A stretch of 56,736 nt of DNA from Candidatus Gastranaerophilales bacterium (GCA_944323735.1 CALUTO010000014.1:1-56736); one strand, 5' to 3'. Numbered from the stretch's first letter, positions 35,022-44,813 are shown. Made by a program: numbers and translations. Notes: generated by a model not told the origin, from the letters alone.

Positions 35022-36131
35022 TCAATATTTTGGATATAACTCACACAATATATCCGGATTTATAAATTTTACATGTTTTATGTCAAATTGGCATGCATCA
35101 TTTATATTATTTAGGGCAAATCCGGATATCCACTGTTTTGCATAAATATCACCTGTTGCTTTCGGAGCGGTGTAGAGGTAAACCTTGTCTATTAAACGGT
35201 CTTTTATAAATTGTCCGCATAAATCACCGCCGGCTTCTATCAAAATTGAATATATTCCTTTCTCGAATAATTTGTTTGTCAAGTAGTTTAAGTCAATTTT
35301 ATTATTTTTTAACGGGCAATGTATAAATTCAATATTGTTTGGATATTTGTTTTTTAATGCCGGGTTAATAAATTCAGAAACAGCAATAAAAACTTTTACT
35401 CCGTCATCAGTGTATGCTTTTGCAGCAGGCGGGGTTTTCAGGCAGGAATCTATAATAATTCTTACCGGATTTCTGCCGTTTTTTATTCGTGCAGTTAAAG
35501 AAGGATTGTCTGTAATTATAGTATTTGAGCCTGTTAATATTGCATCGTATTTGTTTCGTAATTTTTGTACGGACAATCGTGATTTTTCGGATGTAATCCA
35601 TTTTGATGAGCCTGTTTTTGTTGCGATTTTTCCATCGAGAGTAACAGCTGATTTTATTGCAATAAATGGTTTGTTTTCGATTTTATTTTTAAAGAAAATT
35701 TCGTTAAGCTCTCTGCAATCGTTTTCAAGAACACCTGTTATTACCCTTATACCTGCAGCTTTCAGCTTTTTTATTCCTTTGCCGGAAACAATGGGATTAG
35801 GGTCTAGAATACCTGCGACAACTGTTTTTATACCCTTCTCTATAATTAAATCAGCACAGGGCGGTGTTTTTCCGTAATGAGAACAAGGCTCAAGATTTAC
35901 AATAATAGTACCGCCTTCTGCTTTTTCTCCTGCCTTTTTTAGTGCATTGACTTCTGCATGTGCTTCCCCGACCCTTTTATGCCTGCCGGTGCCGCATAAA
36001 TTGCCGTTTTTATCCAGAACAACTGCACCGACCAGAGGATTTGGTGAAACAAAGCCCTCTGATTTTTTTGCCAGGGAAATACATTTTTTCATATATTTCT
36101 CATAAATTTTTTTTTCTGATACTGCGTTCAT
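35022..36131 (-). CDS. ribD: Bifunctional riboflavin deaminase/reductase
   Basis: 369 residues. The N-terminal deaminase domain has zinc ligands in HAE (His58, with Glu60) and Cys83/Cys92 in EPCSHYGKTPPC. The C-terminal reductase domain begins near residue 150 (KPFIAIKSAVTLDGKIATKTG). Together they perform two successive steps of riboflavin synthesis. No other rib gene is near and no FMN riboswitch is seen. The gene shares a TAATG junction with the upstream anchored protein. Confidence 0.95.
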   Translation of the reverse strand: MNAVSEKKIYEKYMKKCISLAKKSEGFVSPNPLVGAVVLDKNGNLCGTGRHKRVGEAHAEVNALKKAGEKAEGGTIIVNLEPCSHYGKTPPCADLIIEKGIKTVVAGILDPNPIVSGKGIKKLKAAGIRVITGVLENDCRELNEIFFKNKIENKPFIAIKSAVTLDGKIATKTGSSKWITSEKSRLSVQKLRNKYDAILTGSNTIITDNPSLTARIKNGRNPVRIIIDSCLKTPPAAKAYTDDGVKVFIAVSEFINPALKNKYPNNIEFIHCPLKNNKIDLNYLTNKLFEKGIYSILIEAGGDLCGQFIKDRLIDKVYLYTAPKATGDIYAKQWISGFALNNINDACQFDIKHVKFINPDILCELYPKY

Positions 36132-36742
36132 TATTTTACTTTGTTAAAAAACTGTTCGGTTATTATTTGGGAATATTTGTCATTTTCATTTGCGGCCAGG
36201 AGTATTTTGCTCTGTTTTTCTTTCCCTTCATTATATTCTGCAACTGCAACGAGCCCCTGTATTTTTCCGACAGGCAGGTTTACTACATCAGCCTCAAATC
36301 TTGCATACGGCACAGTCTGACCGAGAGCTGAAAAAGTTCCCTGTTTTTTTATTTTAAGGTTTTCAAGTCTGATAAATTGATACGCAAATTTGTCGTTTAA
36401 TTCGTTCAGCTTTTTAGAAAGTGTGCTGCCGTTGAAATCCTGTTTGCTCAAAAGAGTTTTTTTCCCGGGATTCAGTATAATCAGTTTTTGTCCGGAGGCT
36501 TTATGTTCTGCGAGAACTGTTTTAAACCCGAGAACATTTGCTGTTTTGTCTATTTCATACTCTTCAGATATTCCGGAAAAATCTGCTACATCTTTGCTTT
36601 TTTCTATCAATGTCTCCTGCGATGGCTTTTCAAACAGGAGAGGGATTTTATTTTTTACAAAATCCCAGCCGCCTACGGCTTTAAAGCCTATTAGTGCAAG
36701 AACTATAACTACTGCACGTATTATAGATTTTAAACAGCCCAT
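36131..36742 (-). CDS. Membrane-anchored protein of unknown function
   Basis: 203 residues. An N-terminal membrane helix (about 7-22, IIRAVVIVLALIGFKA) is followed by a soluble domain of mixed strands and helices with no motif I recognise. A strong AAGGAG site precedes the ATG. The gene lies nine bases after purB and overlaps ribD by one base, so purB, this gene and ribD form a unit on the minus strand. The link to purine or flavin metabolism is positional only. Confidence 0.65.
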   Translation of the reverse strand: MGCLKSIIRAVVIVLALIGFKAVGGWDFVKNKIPLLFEKPSQETLIEKSKDVADFSGISEEYEIDKTANVLGFKTVLAEHKASGQKLIILNPGKKTLLSKQDFNGSTLSKKLNELNDKFAYQFIRLENLKIKKQGTFSALGQTVPYARFEADVVNLPVGKIQGLVAVAEYNEGKEKQSKILLAANENDKYSQIITEQFFNKVK

Positions 36743-36751
36743 AATTCTCCT

Positions 36752-38044
36752 TTACAAGTCAAATCTTTTATAAATTTCCGAGATGTTTCTCAGATAATAC
36801 TCTGTATTAAAGCATTTTTCAATTTCTTCTGTGCTCAATATTTTTTTTATTTCTTCGTCATTAAGAAGATTTTCTTTGAAATTTCCGTGATTATTAAATG
36901 CATCCAGTGCATTTTTTTGAACAATTGTATATGCCTGTTCTCTGGAGAGACCTTTCTCTGTTAGCGCAAGCAGCACACGCTGGGAAAACACAATCCCTCC
37001 GAACAGAAAGGTGTTTTTCTTCATATTTTCTTTGTGTATAACCAGCCCTTCAACAAGTTTTAAAAATCTGTTGAGCATATAATCAATAAGTATTGTTGAA
37101 TCAGGGAAAATTATTCGTTCCACCGAACTGTGTGAGATATCTCGTTCATGCCAAAGTGCAATGTTTTCAAATGCTGCAGATGCATTTGATTTTACTATTC
37201 TGGCAAGGCCTGAGAGATTTTCAGCTGAAATCGGATTTTTTTTATGAGGCATTGCTGATGACCCTTTTTGACCGGTTTTGAAAGCTTCTTCTGCCTCCAG
37301 AACTTCTGTTCTCTGCAAGTGTCTCAGTTCTATTGCGCATTGCTCTATTGCAGATGCAATTAAAGCAAGAGCACTCATATAGTTTGCGTGTATGTCTCTG
37401 GGAATAACCTGTGTTGAAATTTTTGCCGGTTTAAGACCCAGTGCGGCGCATACAATTTTCTCTATTTCAGGAGAAATATTGCTGTATGTTCCGACAGGAC
37501 CTGAAATTTGTCCGGTTGCCGCTTCATCTGCTGCCAATTGAAATCTGGTTTTGCAACGTTCAAACAGTGCAAGCCAGGAGCACAGCTTTACTCCGAAGGT
37601 CATTGGTTCAGCTATGACTCCGTGTGAACGGCCTATGCATATAGTATCCTTGTGTTCTTTTGCTTTGTTTTTAATCACTGCAATGACTTTATCAATATCT
37701 TTTTCAATGATAGATGAAGCTTCTTTTATCTGTAGAGCCAGTGCAGTGTCAATAACATCTGAGCTTGTCAATCCCATATGTATATAATGTGAATATTTTC
37801 CGACATTTTCATTAATATTTGTTAAAAAAGCTATGACATCATGGTTTACTTCTTTTTCTATTTCGTTAATTCTTTCTATAGAAAAAGCTGCTTTTTCTTT
37901 TATTTCTTTCATTGCTTCATCTGGAATTATGCCGGTTTTGTTGTATGCTTCACAAACGGCTATTTCTGTTTTCAGGTAATACCCGAATTTTTCTTCAGGT
38001 TCCCAGATTTTTTTCATTTCTTCACGGCAGTATCTTTCAATCAT
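36752..38044 (-). CDS. purB: Adenylosuccinate lyase
   Basis: 430 residues. PurB works twice in purine synthesis, splitting fumarate from SAICAR and from adenylosuccinate. The fumarase-superfamily signature SSAMPHKKNP is intact near residue 260, as are MGLTSSDVIDTALALQ and GRSHGVIAEPMTFG with its catalytic His. It is the first gene of a minus-strand unit that continues to ribD. No other purine gene is in the window. Confidence 0.95.
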   Translation of the reverse strand: MIERYCREEMKKIWEPEEKFGYYLKTEIAVCEAYNKTGIIPDEAMKEIKEKAAFSIERINEIEKEVNHDVIAFLTNINENVGKYSHYIHMGLTSSDVIDTALALQIKEASSIIEKDIDKVIAVIKNKAKEHKDTICIGRSHGVIAEPMTFGVKLCSWLALFERCKTRFQLAADEAATGQISGPVGTYSNISPEIEKIVCAALGLKPAKISTQVIPRDIHANYMSALALIASAIEQCAIELRHLQRTEVLEAEEAFKTGQKGSSAMPHKKNPISAENLSGLARIVKSNASAAFENIALWHERDISHSSVERIIFPDSTILIDYMLNRFLKLVEGLVIHKENMKKNTFLFGGIVFSQRVLLALTEKGLSREQAYTIVQKNALDAFNNHGNFKENLLNDEEIKKILSTEEIEKCFNTEYYLRNISEIYKRFDL

Positions 38045-38121
38045 TTCTTAAATCCATTTACGGTTTGGTAGATTTTTTCTTTTATTATATATTATCCATA
38101 AATTTTTTTAGTGTTGCAATA

Positions 38122-38158
38122 AAATTCCCGCAGGCATGTTAACTTCCTGCGGGAATTT
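38122..38158 (-). terminator. Terminator of the small exported protein gene
   Basis: AAATTCCCGCAGG (38122-38134) pairs perfectly with 38146-38158 over 13 bases with an 11-base loop. On the minus strand the stem ends in ATTTTATTG. It separates the gene at 38200 from purB. Confidence 0.8.
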
Positions 38159-38199
38159 CTTATTTTTTGTAAGTAAATTTTTATTAACAAAAATTTAAA

Positions 38200-38505
38200 T
38201 TATAGATCATCTACTGTCATGTGTTTAAATTCTGTATTATGATTTCCGAACGGTGTATGTTCAAAAGTCGGATCTACTGTATAGATGAATTTTTTGCCAA
38301 TACCTTTCCAAACTGTATCTTTTTCTTTTACAGGTTCAGGTGCAAGCGGGTCTTTCGCTCTGAGTTCAATAAGCCGTGCTGCTTCATCTGAATATCCCTG
38401 ATTTTTCATAAATACGGGATTAGTTGTATCAGCAGGTGTTATTTCTGCCTGTGCACACATCGGAACCAATGCAAGTAAACCAAACAATACAAAATATTTT
38501 TTCAT
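38200..38505 (-). CDS. Small exported protein of unknown function
   Basis: 101 residues with a clear Sec signal peptide: MKKYFVLFGLLALVPMCAQA, probably cleaved after AQA at residue 20. The mature part is about 80 residues, soluble, with no Cys. The region DEAARLIELRAKDPLAPEP suggests one helix followed by an extended linker. GAGGT lies before the ATG. It has its own terminator, and it is not obviously tied to a neighbour. I do not recognise the family. Confidence 0.75.
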   Translation of the reverse strand: MKKYFVLFGLLALVPMCAQAEITPADTTNPVFMKNQGYSDEAARLIELRAKDPLAPEPVKEKDTVWKGIGKKFIYTVDPTFEHTPFGNHNTEFKHMTVDDL

Positions 38506-38573
38506 ACTTTACATACCTCTTCTTATATATTTATATACTATATTATTTTCTTGATTTAGGCAAATCATATAAA

Positions 38574-39620
38574 TTAACTATTTTTTATTAAATTTAACAA
38601 TTCTTCTAATATTTTTTCTTCGGGCACTCTTTTTATTATTTCACCTTTCTTAAATATATAGCCTTCTTTTATTGCCCCGGCAACACCGAAATCAGCGTGT
38701 TTTGCTTCACCGGGGCCATTTACGGGGCAGCCCATAACAGCTACTGTCAGGGGTCTGTCTATATTTTTCAGGGCATTTTCTACTTTTTTTGCCAGTGTAA
38801 TTAAATCAATCTGGCACCTTCCGCAGGTAGGACAGGAAACAAAATTAATTCCTTTTTGCCGGAGTTCAAGGGCTTTTAGTATTGAATAACCGGCATGAAC
38901 TTCTTCTGCTGGATTTTCTGTAAGAGAAACACGTATAGTATCCCCTATCCCTTCTGCTAAAAGCGTTCCCAGACCGGCTGCCGATTTTATCAATCCGCCT
39001 TTTAAAGTTCCTGCTTCTGTCACACCCAGATGCAGCGGGTAGTCTATGAGTCTTGATATTCTTCTGTATGCATCAATTGTTACAGGTACGCTGCTGGATT
39101 TCAAAGAAACTTTTATCATATCAAAATCATTATCTTCAAGAATTTTTATATGCCGCATGGCACTTTCAACCATTTTTTCCGAAAGCGGAATTTCCTTTGC
39201 TGCTATATCTTTTTCCAGAGAACCTGCGTTTATGCCTATTCTGATTGGAATTTTATTTTTTTTAGCTTCCTGAACGACTTTTTTTATATTTTCTTCTTTT
39301 CCTATATTACCAGGGTTTAGCCGCAGTGCGTCTATTCCGTTTTCTATACATTGCAGGGCAAGCCTGTAGTCAAAATGAATGTCTGCTATCAAAGGAATTT
39401 CTATTTTTTTCTTTATTTCTTTTATTGCTGCTGCAGCATCTTTATTTAGAACAGCAACCCGAACAAGTTCGCATCCGGCTTCTTGCAGTTCTTTTATCTG
39501 GCAGATTGTTTTTTCAAAATCTCTTGTATCGGTGTTGCACATTGATTGTACCGAAACAGGTGCATCGCCTCCGATTTTTACGTTTCCGATTGTGATTTGC
39601 TTTGATTTTCGTCTTTCCAT
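38574..39620 (-). CDS. ispG: 4-hydroxy-3-methylbut-2-en-1-yl diphosphate synthase
   Basis: 348 residues, the compact bacterial form. IspG is an iron-sulfur enzyme of the MEP pathway to isoprenoids. Cluster ligands are in SCPTCGRC and GCPVNGPGEA. The TIM-barrel N-terminal segments VSVQSMCNTDTRD and LRLNPGNIG are typical. An AGAGGAC ribosome site lies before the ATG within the end of the PHP gene, three bases away, so both are likely translated from one message. Confidence 0.96.
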   Translation of the reverse strand: MERRKSKQITIGNVKIGGDAPVSVQSMCNTDTRDFEKTICQIKELQEAGCELVRVAVLNKDAAAAIKEIKKKIEIPLIADIHFDYRLALQCIENGIDALRLNPGNIGKEENIKKVVQEAKKNKIPIRIGINAGSLEKDIAAKEIPLSEKMVESAMRHIKILEDNDFDMIKVSLKSSSVPVTIDAYRRISRLIDYPLHLGVTEAGTLKGGLIKSAAGLGTLLAEGIGDTIRVSLTENPAEEVHAGYSILKALELRQKGINFVSCPTCGRCQIDLITLAKKVENALKNIDRPLTVAVMGCPVNGPGEAKHADFGVAGAIKEGYIFKKGEIIKRVPEEKILEELLNLIKNS

Positions 39621-39623
39621 AAA

Positions 39624-40298
39624 CTATAAGTCCTCTTTTTTATGCAGTTTGTCTGCAATTTTGTAGTGAGAGTCAGTTCCTCCTGTCGCTATTAATCCGT
39701 ATTTTTTTGCTACTTTAGCGACAGTTGCTGCAAAATGAAATTTGATTATGCCCCTGTGGCGTTTGTACGGATAATATGCCTCAACACCATCTAAGCCATA
39801 TTTCATAAGCGATTTAACAAAAAAATCCAGACTGAAACACCAGTAACAGGCTGGATGAGCCAGTATTGCCGCTCCTCCCGCATTTTTTATTGCTTTTATT
39901 ATGTCTTTCGGATGTCTGTGATTAAAAAGTCTTACTATATCCGCTTCTGTGCCCCTTTTGTCTTTAGCACAGTATCGCTGCAATTCTTCGTTGTTTACAT
40001 CAATTCCGTATCCGAGAATATGAACGAGTACTCCCTGATACCAGCAATCGAATTCTATTGCCGGAATAACCATTTTATTGTTCAGTATATCTGTTTCAAT
40101 GTATGCATTTACTGTATTGTGGTCAGCTATTGCAATATATCTGAGGCCTTTTTTTTCTGCGTCAAGTACCAGTTCCTCCGGTGTCATATGACCGTCTGAA
40201 TATGTGGAATGTATGTGCAAATCCACATCTTTTTCAAAGTCTTTTTCCGTAAAACTCTTTAACAATCCAATTATGTTTTGCTCGTTCATATTAAACAT
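39624..40298 (-). CDS. PHP-domain phosphoesterase
   Basis: 224 residues. The metal-binding motifs of the PHP superfamily are present: DLHIHSTYSDG, AIADHNTV, HPACYW and GGTDSHYK. The relatives are TrpH/YciV-type nucleases and phosphatases, also the PHP parts of PolC. It probably hydrolyses a phosphoester, but the substrate is unknown. Two in-frame ATGs lie three codons apart, neither with a clear ribosome site; the first is used. It is upstream of ispG. Confidence 0.8.
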   Translation of the reverse strand: MFNMNEQNIIGLLKSFTEKDFEKDVDLHIHSTYSDGHMTPEELVLDAEKKGLRYIAIADHNTVNAYIETDILNNKMVIPAIEFDCWYQGVLVHILGYGIDVNNEELQRYCAKDKRGTEADIVRLFNHRHPKDIIKAIKNAGGAAILAHPACYWCFSLDFFVKSLMKYGLDGVEAYYPYKRHRGIIKFHFAATVAKVAKKYGLIATGGTDSHYKIADKLHKKEDL

Positions 40299-40374
40299 GT
40301 TAATATAAATATACTCAGAATAAAAATATTATTTTATACGGCAGTAAGTAGAGATAAAACATACAGAGAGGAAT

Positions 40375-41337
40375 ATGAAAAAGAAAGAAACTGTTTTTTC
40401 AAATGCAATTAAAATCTTTTTCAACGGTTTAAAAATATATTTCATGAATTTCCCCGGGTTTACGAAATATATGGCATTTCCGGTGCTGGGGCAGATTACC
40501 GGAATATGTTTGATATTTACGGCAGCATATTTTTTTACATTAAAAGTCGGGGATATAACGAGAGTCAGTCCTGTATTTGACAATATTCTTTTTGTTTTTA
40601 TATTGTTATTGCTTATCGCACTGCCCGGATTTTTTGTATTTTGTAAAGCCTTCTGGGATTATCTTATTGCAATGGTTGCTTTAAATTCTATGGCTAGTAA
40701 TATAATTGAGGGCGGAGAACTTGATGATATAAGCATTCATGTGGACATGGCCAGACGCCGCTCGTTTTCATACATAATGCTGCTTTTAATACTGGGTATT
40801 ATATATTTAATCGGCATTTTCCCGTTGTTCTGGGTTATACTTGCTGTTGCTGCTATATATCTTGCCTTATGCTTTCAGGTTTTTGCGCTTGAGGACGAGG
40901 CAGGGCCGTTTGAAGCAGTTTCTATGAGTGTCAGTTTTGTTAAATATAATTTTGGAAAAACTTTGATTTTATTATTGTGTTTATTCATTACAACGTACTG
41001 GCTTCTTCCGTGGGGCATTAGCCGGGGATTTAATGCCGGTAATCTTACCGGATTTTTGTCCTATCCGACAGAGCAATTTTTGAAACTTTTACCGATTAAT
41101 GATATAAATACTGCTTTTGTTCAATACCATATTCCGTTGAAGCTTCAGAGTTACAAGATTGCAGAAAGTATTGTTTTGTCTGTTGTGAGCTTTTGTGTTG
41201 TCGGTTTTACTCTTCCGCTCAGGAGTATTTGCTGTACTATACTGTATAAAGAGATATATTCACAGAATTATGCAGGAAAAATTGCCGTTGAGCAAACGGA
41301 TGAACTTGCAGAAAAGCGGAAAAGAAAGCAAGAATAG
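40375..41337 (+). CDS. Multi-pass membrane protein of unknown function (EI24/CysZ-like layout)
   Basis: 320 residues with about six or seven membrane helices, a short basic N terminus and a basic C-terminal tail (AEKRKRKQE). The start NAIKIFFNGLKIYFMNFPGF and the arrangement of helices recall the EI24/CysZ or DUF4013-type membrane families, without a firm motif. AGAGGAAT lies just before the ATG. It precedes a small zinc-ribbon gene by two bases. It is divergent from the PHP gene. Confidence 0.65.
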   Translation: MKKKETVFSNAIKIFFNGLKIYFMNFPGFTKYMAFPVLGQITGICLIFTAAYFFTLKVGDITRVSPVFDNILFVFILLLLIALPGFFVFCKAFWDYLIAMVALNSMASNIIEGGELDDISIHVDMARRRSFSYIMLLLILGIIYLIGIFPLFWVILAVAAIYLALCFQVFALEDEAGPFEAVSMSVSFVKYNFGKTLILLLCLFITTYWLLPWGISRGFNAGNLTGFLSYPTEQFLKLLPINDINTAFVQYHIPLKLQSYKIAESIVLSVVSFCVVGFTLPLRSICCTILYKEIYSQNYAGKIAVEQTDELAEKRKRKQE

Positions 41338-41339
41338 AT

Positions 41340-41555
41340 ATGTTTATCTGCAAAAATTGTAAATCTATAGACAAGTTTGAATTGATGTTTGCACCGGATT
41401 ATAAAGGTGCCAGAAACTATAAACAGGAATACAACGAAAATAAAGATATTATTATTACAGTGGACGGTTATACTTTTATTCCTGATTTGAATTTTATGAA
41501 CCAGCATGCTGTATGCAGATATTGCGGTCAGATTTACAGCTGGGACTATGATTAG
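41340..41555 (+). CDS. Small zinc-ribbon protein of unknown function
   Basis: 71 residues with two Cys pairs, CKNC near the N terminus and CRYC near the C terminus, spaced as in a zinc ribbon. The part between is rich in Tyr and Asp. It follows the membrane protein gene by two bases and its stop overlaps the stop of the convergent Clp_N gene by four bases. It could be a nucleic-acid or protein-binding adaptor; no more can be said. Confidence 0.65.
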   Translation: MFICKNCKSIDKFELMFAPDYKGARNYKQEYNENKDIIITVDGYTFIPDLNFMNQHAVCRYCGQIYSWDYD

Positions 41556-42931
41556 TTGTGTTCATTGCCTAAAAGTTGAAGCTCGGTCATAATACCCTGT
41601 CGAATTTCAAGAACATCTACTGCCATATTTGATAAAACTCGCATTGCAAGTGAATTTTGCTCAAGAGTGATTGCCCACAGTAAATCTTCTGAGTATATTT
41701 TTGTTTTGTTAAAGCGTTTTGCTCTCTCCCAGGCTTTTTCAAGAATTCTTTTAGCTCTTTCGCTGAAAGATATATCTTTGTCTACATAATCCGAGCTTGT
41801 GCCGAGGACTTTTTCTACTTCTATTCTTGCGTCTCTGATGTTTATACCTAATTTATTGAGCACGCAGGCACCTACTCCTACCGCTTCATCAATTATACCG
41901 AGCAGCAAAAATTCCGAACCTACTATATTTCGTCCGAAATTTCTGGCTTCTTGTTTTGCAAATCTTAAAATAGTAAGTGTTTCCGGCATTTGCTTTTCTA
42001 TCGGTTTTATAATTTTATGCGCAAGTTCATTATCTGCAACTTTAAGCTCTTTAAATATGTTGTATGCAATACCGCTTTTGTTTTTTAAGAGTCCGAGTAT
42101 GATGTGTTCCGGTTTTACTGTTGCGCTCCCTAGTTCTTTTGCTGTTTCGATTGCAAGCAGCATTGTCTTGAATGCATTCGGGGTGAAAATAATTTGTTTT
42201 TCTTCAAATTCTGCCTGTCGTGAACTTATTTCTTTTAGCTTTTGGGTATATGAGTCCAGATTTATTCCGTATTCATTTAATGTATGTGAAAGTGAAGAAT
42301 CCCCATCCTCCAGAATAGACTGCACGATTTGTTCTGTTCCGAGGATTTCATAATTTGAGGCAGTGAGTTTTGCTACCGCTCTGGACAAAACATCCTGCAA
42401 ATCCTGTTCTTTAAACAGACTCAGTATATTTGTATAACCGTCTGAAATTTGCTCAGAAATTTTATTTTCAGGATGATGTTGTATTTTTCTTCGTTTTTTC
42501 TCCAGCAGTTTAATTAGAGTGGAGCGCAATTTTTCTATATCAATGTCATAAAGCTTGAGAATTTTTGAACATTCTGTTCTGTCATTTTTTATTAATGCAA
42601 GCATTAAATGCTCAGGTATTATGTAAGAATTTTGATACTCGTGCGCAAATACAAATGCATCGGTGACAACCTGTTTTGCTTCATCGCTAAAGGTCAGAGT
42701 GTGTTCTTTTTTTTCAGGTTTGTTATGGTATTTGACGCGCTGCATTCTTTCTCTCAGGTCATTTGTGTTAATACCGGAAAAGGAAAGCAGTCTGGCGCAG
42801 ATGTTTGACTTTGACTGTATAATACCCAGAAGTATGTGCTGGGGATAAATTTTGCATTCATTTAACATCTGTGCTTCTTTTTGAGCCGTAGATATTATGT
42901 TAATTGCTTTTTCTGTGAATTTCTCTAACAA
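41552..42931 (-). CDS. Protein of three Clp_N domains without ATPase
   Basis: 459 residues. Six copies of the Clp_N half-repeat are seen, starting near residues 1, 78, 172, 246, 315 and 390. Each has the pattern A...A...Y/I-xxEHLLLGI, for example YPQHILLGII, IPEHLMLALI, KPEHIILGLL and GSEFLLLGII. Together they make three complete Clp N domains. No Walker A or AAA module follows. Clp_N domains in ClpC and ClpB bind substrates and adaptors such as McsB or MecA, so this protein may be an adaptor, a decoy or a regulator of a Clp machine. The start is TTG at 42931, with AAGGA about ten bases upstream. Confidence 0.75.
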   Translation of the reverse strand: MLEKFTEKAINIISTAQKEAQMLNECKIYPQHILLGIIQSKSNICARLLSFSGINTNDLRERMQRVKYHNKPEKKEHTLTFSDEAKQVVTDAFVFAHEYQNSYIIPEHLMLALIKNDRTECSKILKLYDIDIEKLRSTLIKLLEKKRRKIQHHPENKISEQISDGYTNILSLFKEQDLQDVLSRAVAKLTASNYEILGTEQIVQSILEDGDSSLSHTLNEYGINLDSYTQKLKEISSRQAEFEEKQIIFTPNAFKTMLLAIETAKELGSATVKPEHIILGLLKNKSGIAYNIFKELKVADNELAHKIIKPIEKQMPETLTILRFAKQEARNFGRNIVGSEFLLLGIIDEAVGVGACVLNKLGINIRDARIEVEKVLGTSSDYVDKDISFSERAKRILEKAWERAKRFNKTKIYSEDLLWAITLEQNSLAMRVLSNMAVDVLEIRQGIMTELQLLGNEHN

Positions 42932-43000
42932 AACCTGTTCCTTATCTTTTTATCTGATTATATTACATAAAAATAAAAGTAATGTCATTAGATTAAAAGA

Positions 43001-44710
43001 TTAATCCTTTTTCTGTTTTATTTTTTCAATCAATGCATATTTGACGCCTTTTTCTTTTATTTCAAAATTTATATCTTTTGATAATGCTTTTAAGTCTGAA
43101 TTTTTTACTATAAATCTGGTATCGGGATAAGACTCGGCATAAATAGCCATATCCTCAACCTGTCCTTCTTTATATGAAACATATTCCTGTTCATAGTAGA
43201 AAAATACAGAGGCTTCATTATTCAGCCCGTATGTGACGATAGGTGTTTTATCCTGTTTTGCTTCAGTTGTATATTTTATAATATCATTTTCTCCAAATGC
43301 GCAAACAAAATCAAAAAATCCTGCAGACATTATCATGGATGCACCGGTCATCAAAATGATAATTGATGAGAACATGACTTTCTTTGCATTTTTTATGTAA
43401 GAAAATATCTGCATTGTAACTACAACAAGCAATAGCAATAAAATTTCAGGACGCACCCCTGTGATTTCAAGTTTTGCCTCTCCTTTAAAAAATTCTGGAA
43501 TAATAAATATTCCTGCTATGCCGAGAAAACATAGTATTGTCAGAATAATCATTGTGATATTTATTGCAATATTATGTTTGTCCTCTTCAAAGTAATCTGT
43601 CCAGAATTTCCCCAGAATAACCGATGCCGGAATGATTGCAGGCAGTGCATACCACGGAAGTTTTGCGGCAGATAAAGAGAAAAGAATAATAATCGTAAGA
43701 AAATATATTACATTGCAGAATATGAACTTTTGCGGAAAATTTAAAGACTCAAAGTCAAAACAGTATTTGCCCAAATGCAGACTTTTTTCTTTAAAAAATA
43801 CAAGAATTTGTGCAATAAATGAAAATATCCACGGGAAAAATGCAGCAAAAAATGCGGCAACAATAAAATACCACGGTGCCGGATGACTGGTTGAATATAA
43901 ATACCAGTATTTGTCTATATGATTTTTTAAAACATAGTTTTCAAAAAACTGCGGATTGTAATATGTCATCATAATCAAATGCCACGGCAGTGTTATGATT
44001 GTAAAAAATATAAGCCCCGGGATAATATTTACAGGCTTTAATATTTCTAAAAGTTTTTTAGAAAAGCCATAACAGAGTACTGACGTAACCAGAGGAATTA
44101 AAATCCCCGGCAGACCTTTGGTCATTAGTGCAAAAGCTGTAAAAATATAAAACAGCCACCAGAAATATTTTTTCTGTGAATCTTTACAGAATAAAGTATA
44201 AATGCAAGAATATACAGAAACACCGGTACAAAAGGCAAACAGCATTTCCGCAACAGCTATTTTAGCAAACAGAATATACATGATACTTGTTGCAAGTATA
44301 AGTGATGAAGCTATTGCGTGTTTTCTTGAAATAAGTTTTCTGCACAGACTGTATACGAGAAATACACCGGCTGATGCGTATACTGCAACAGGTATGCGGG
44401 CAGTAACTTCACAGGCTTTTCCGAAAATAGAAAATGCTATTGTTTCCAGCCAGAAGTATAGAGGCGGGATTTCAAAATAAAAAGTGCCGTTCAAATAAAG
44501 CGCAAAAAGCTCGCCGGTTCTATACATCGAACGGGCAATAGAAACGAGTTTCGTTTCATATGGATCAATAAGAGGATAACTTCCCATTGCAAAACAGTAC
44601 AAAATCAAACATATAACTAAAATACCAAGAATAGTAAAAATTTCTTTGTGTGTTCTAAAAAATTGTGTAAACTTTTCTTGCATTTTGTATTTTTCTGTTT
44701 CTTTTTCCAT
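43001..44710 (-). CDS. Glycosyltransferase family 39 (ArnT/PMT-like) membrane protein
   Basis: About 569 residues from the chosen start, with a dozen membrane helices. The first outside loop has LIDPYETKLVSIARSMYRTG, matching the acidic catalytic loop of ArnT/PMT enzymes, and the next loop holds EIPPLYFWLETIAF. It probably moves a sugar from a polyprenyl-phosphate carrier to a lipid or protein outside the inner membrane. The start is uncertain: the frame is open to 44779 (TTG), an ATG lies at 44752, and I favour ATG 44710 with AAGGAG upstream. The C-terminal soluble region is short. Confidence 0.8.
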   Translation of the reverse strand: MEKETEKYKMQEKFTQFFRTHKEIFTILGILVICLILYCFAMGSYPLIDPYETKLVSIARSMYRTGELFALYLNGTFYFEIPPLYFWLETIAFSIFGKACEVTARIPVAVYASAGVFLVYSLCRKLISRKHAIASSLILATSIMYILFAKIAVAEMLFAFCTGVSVYSCIYTLFCKDSQKKYFWWLFYIFTAFALMTKGLPGILIPLVTSVLCYGFSKKLLEILKPVNIIPGLIFFTIITLPWHLIMMTYYNPQFFENYVLKNHIDKYWYLYSTSHPAPWYFIVAAFFAAFFPWIFSFIAQILVFFKEKSLHLGKYCFDFESLNFPQKFIFCNVIYFLTIIILFSLSAAKLPWYALPAIIPASVILGKFWTDYFEEDKHNIAINITMIILTILCFLGIAGIFIIPEFFKGEAKLEITGVRPEILLLLLVVVTMQIFSYIKNAKKVMFSSIIILMTGASMIMSAGFFDFVCAFGENDIIKYTTEAKQDKTPIVTYGLNNEASVFFYYEQEYVSYKEGQVEDMAIYAESYPDTRFIVKNSDLKALSKDINFEIKEKGVKYALIEKIKQKKD

Positions 44711-44813
44711 ATTAAATTGAATTCTCCTTTTCTCCTCGCTATTGCCGTTCATTTTGTATTTTAATTTAAACAGGGACAATATATTAAGACCATTATGTCA
44801 ATCTTTTTTGTAA

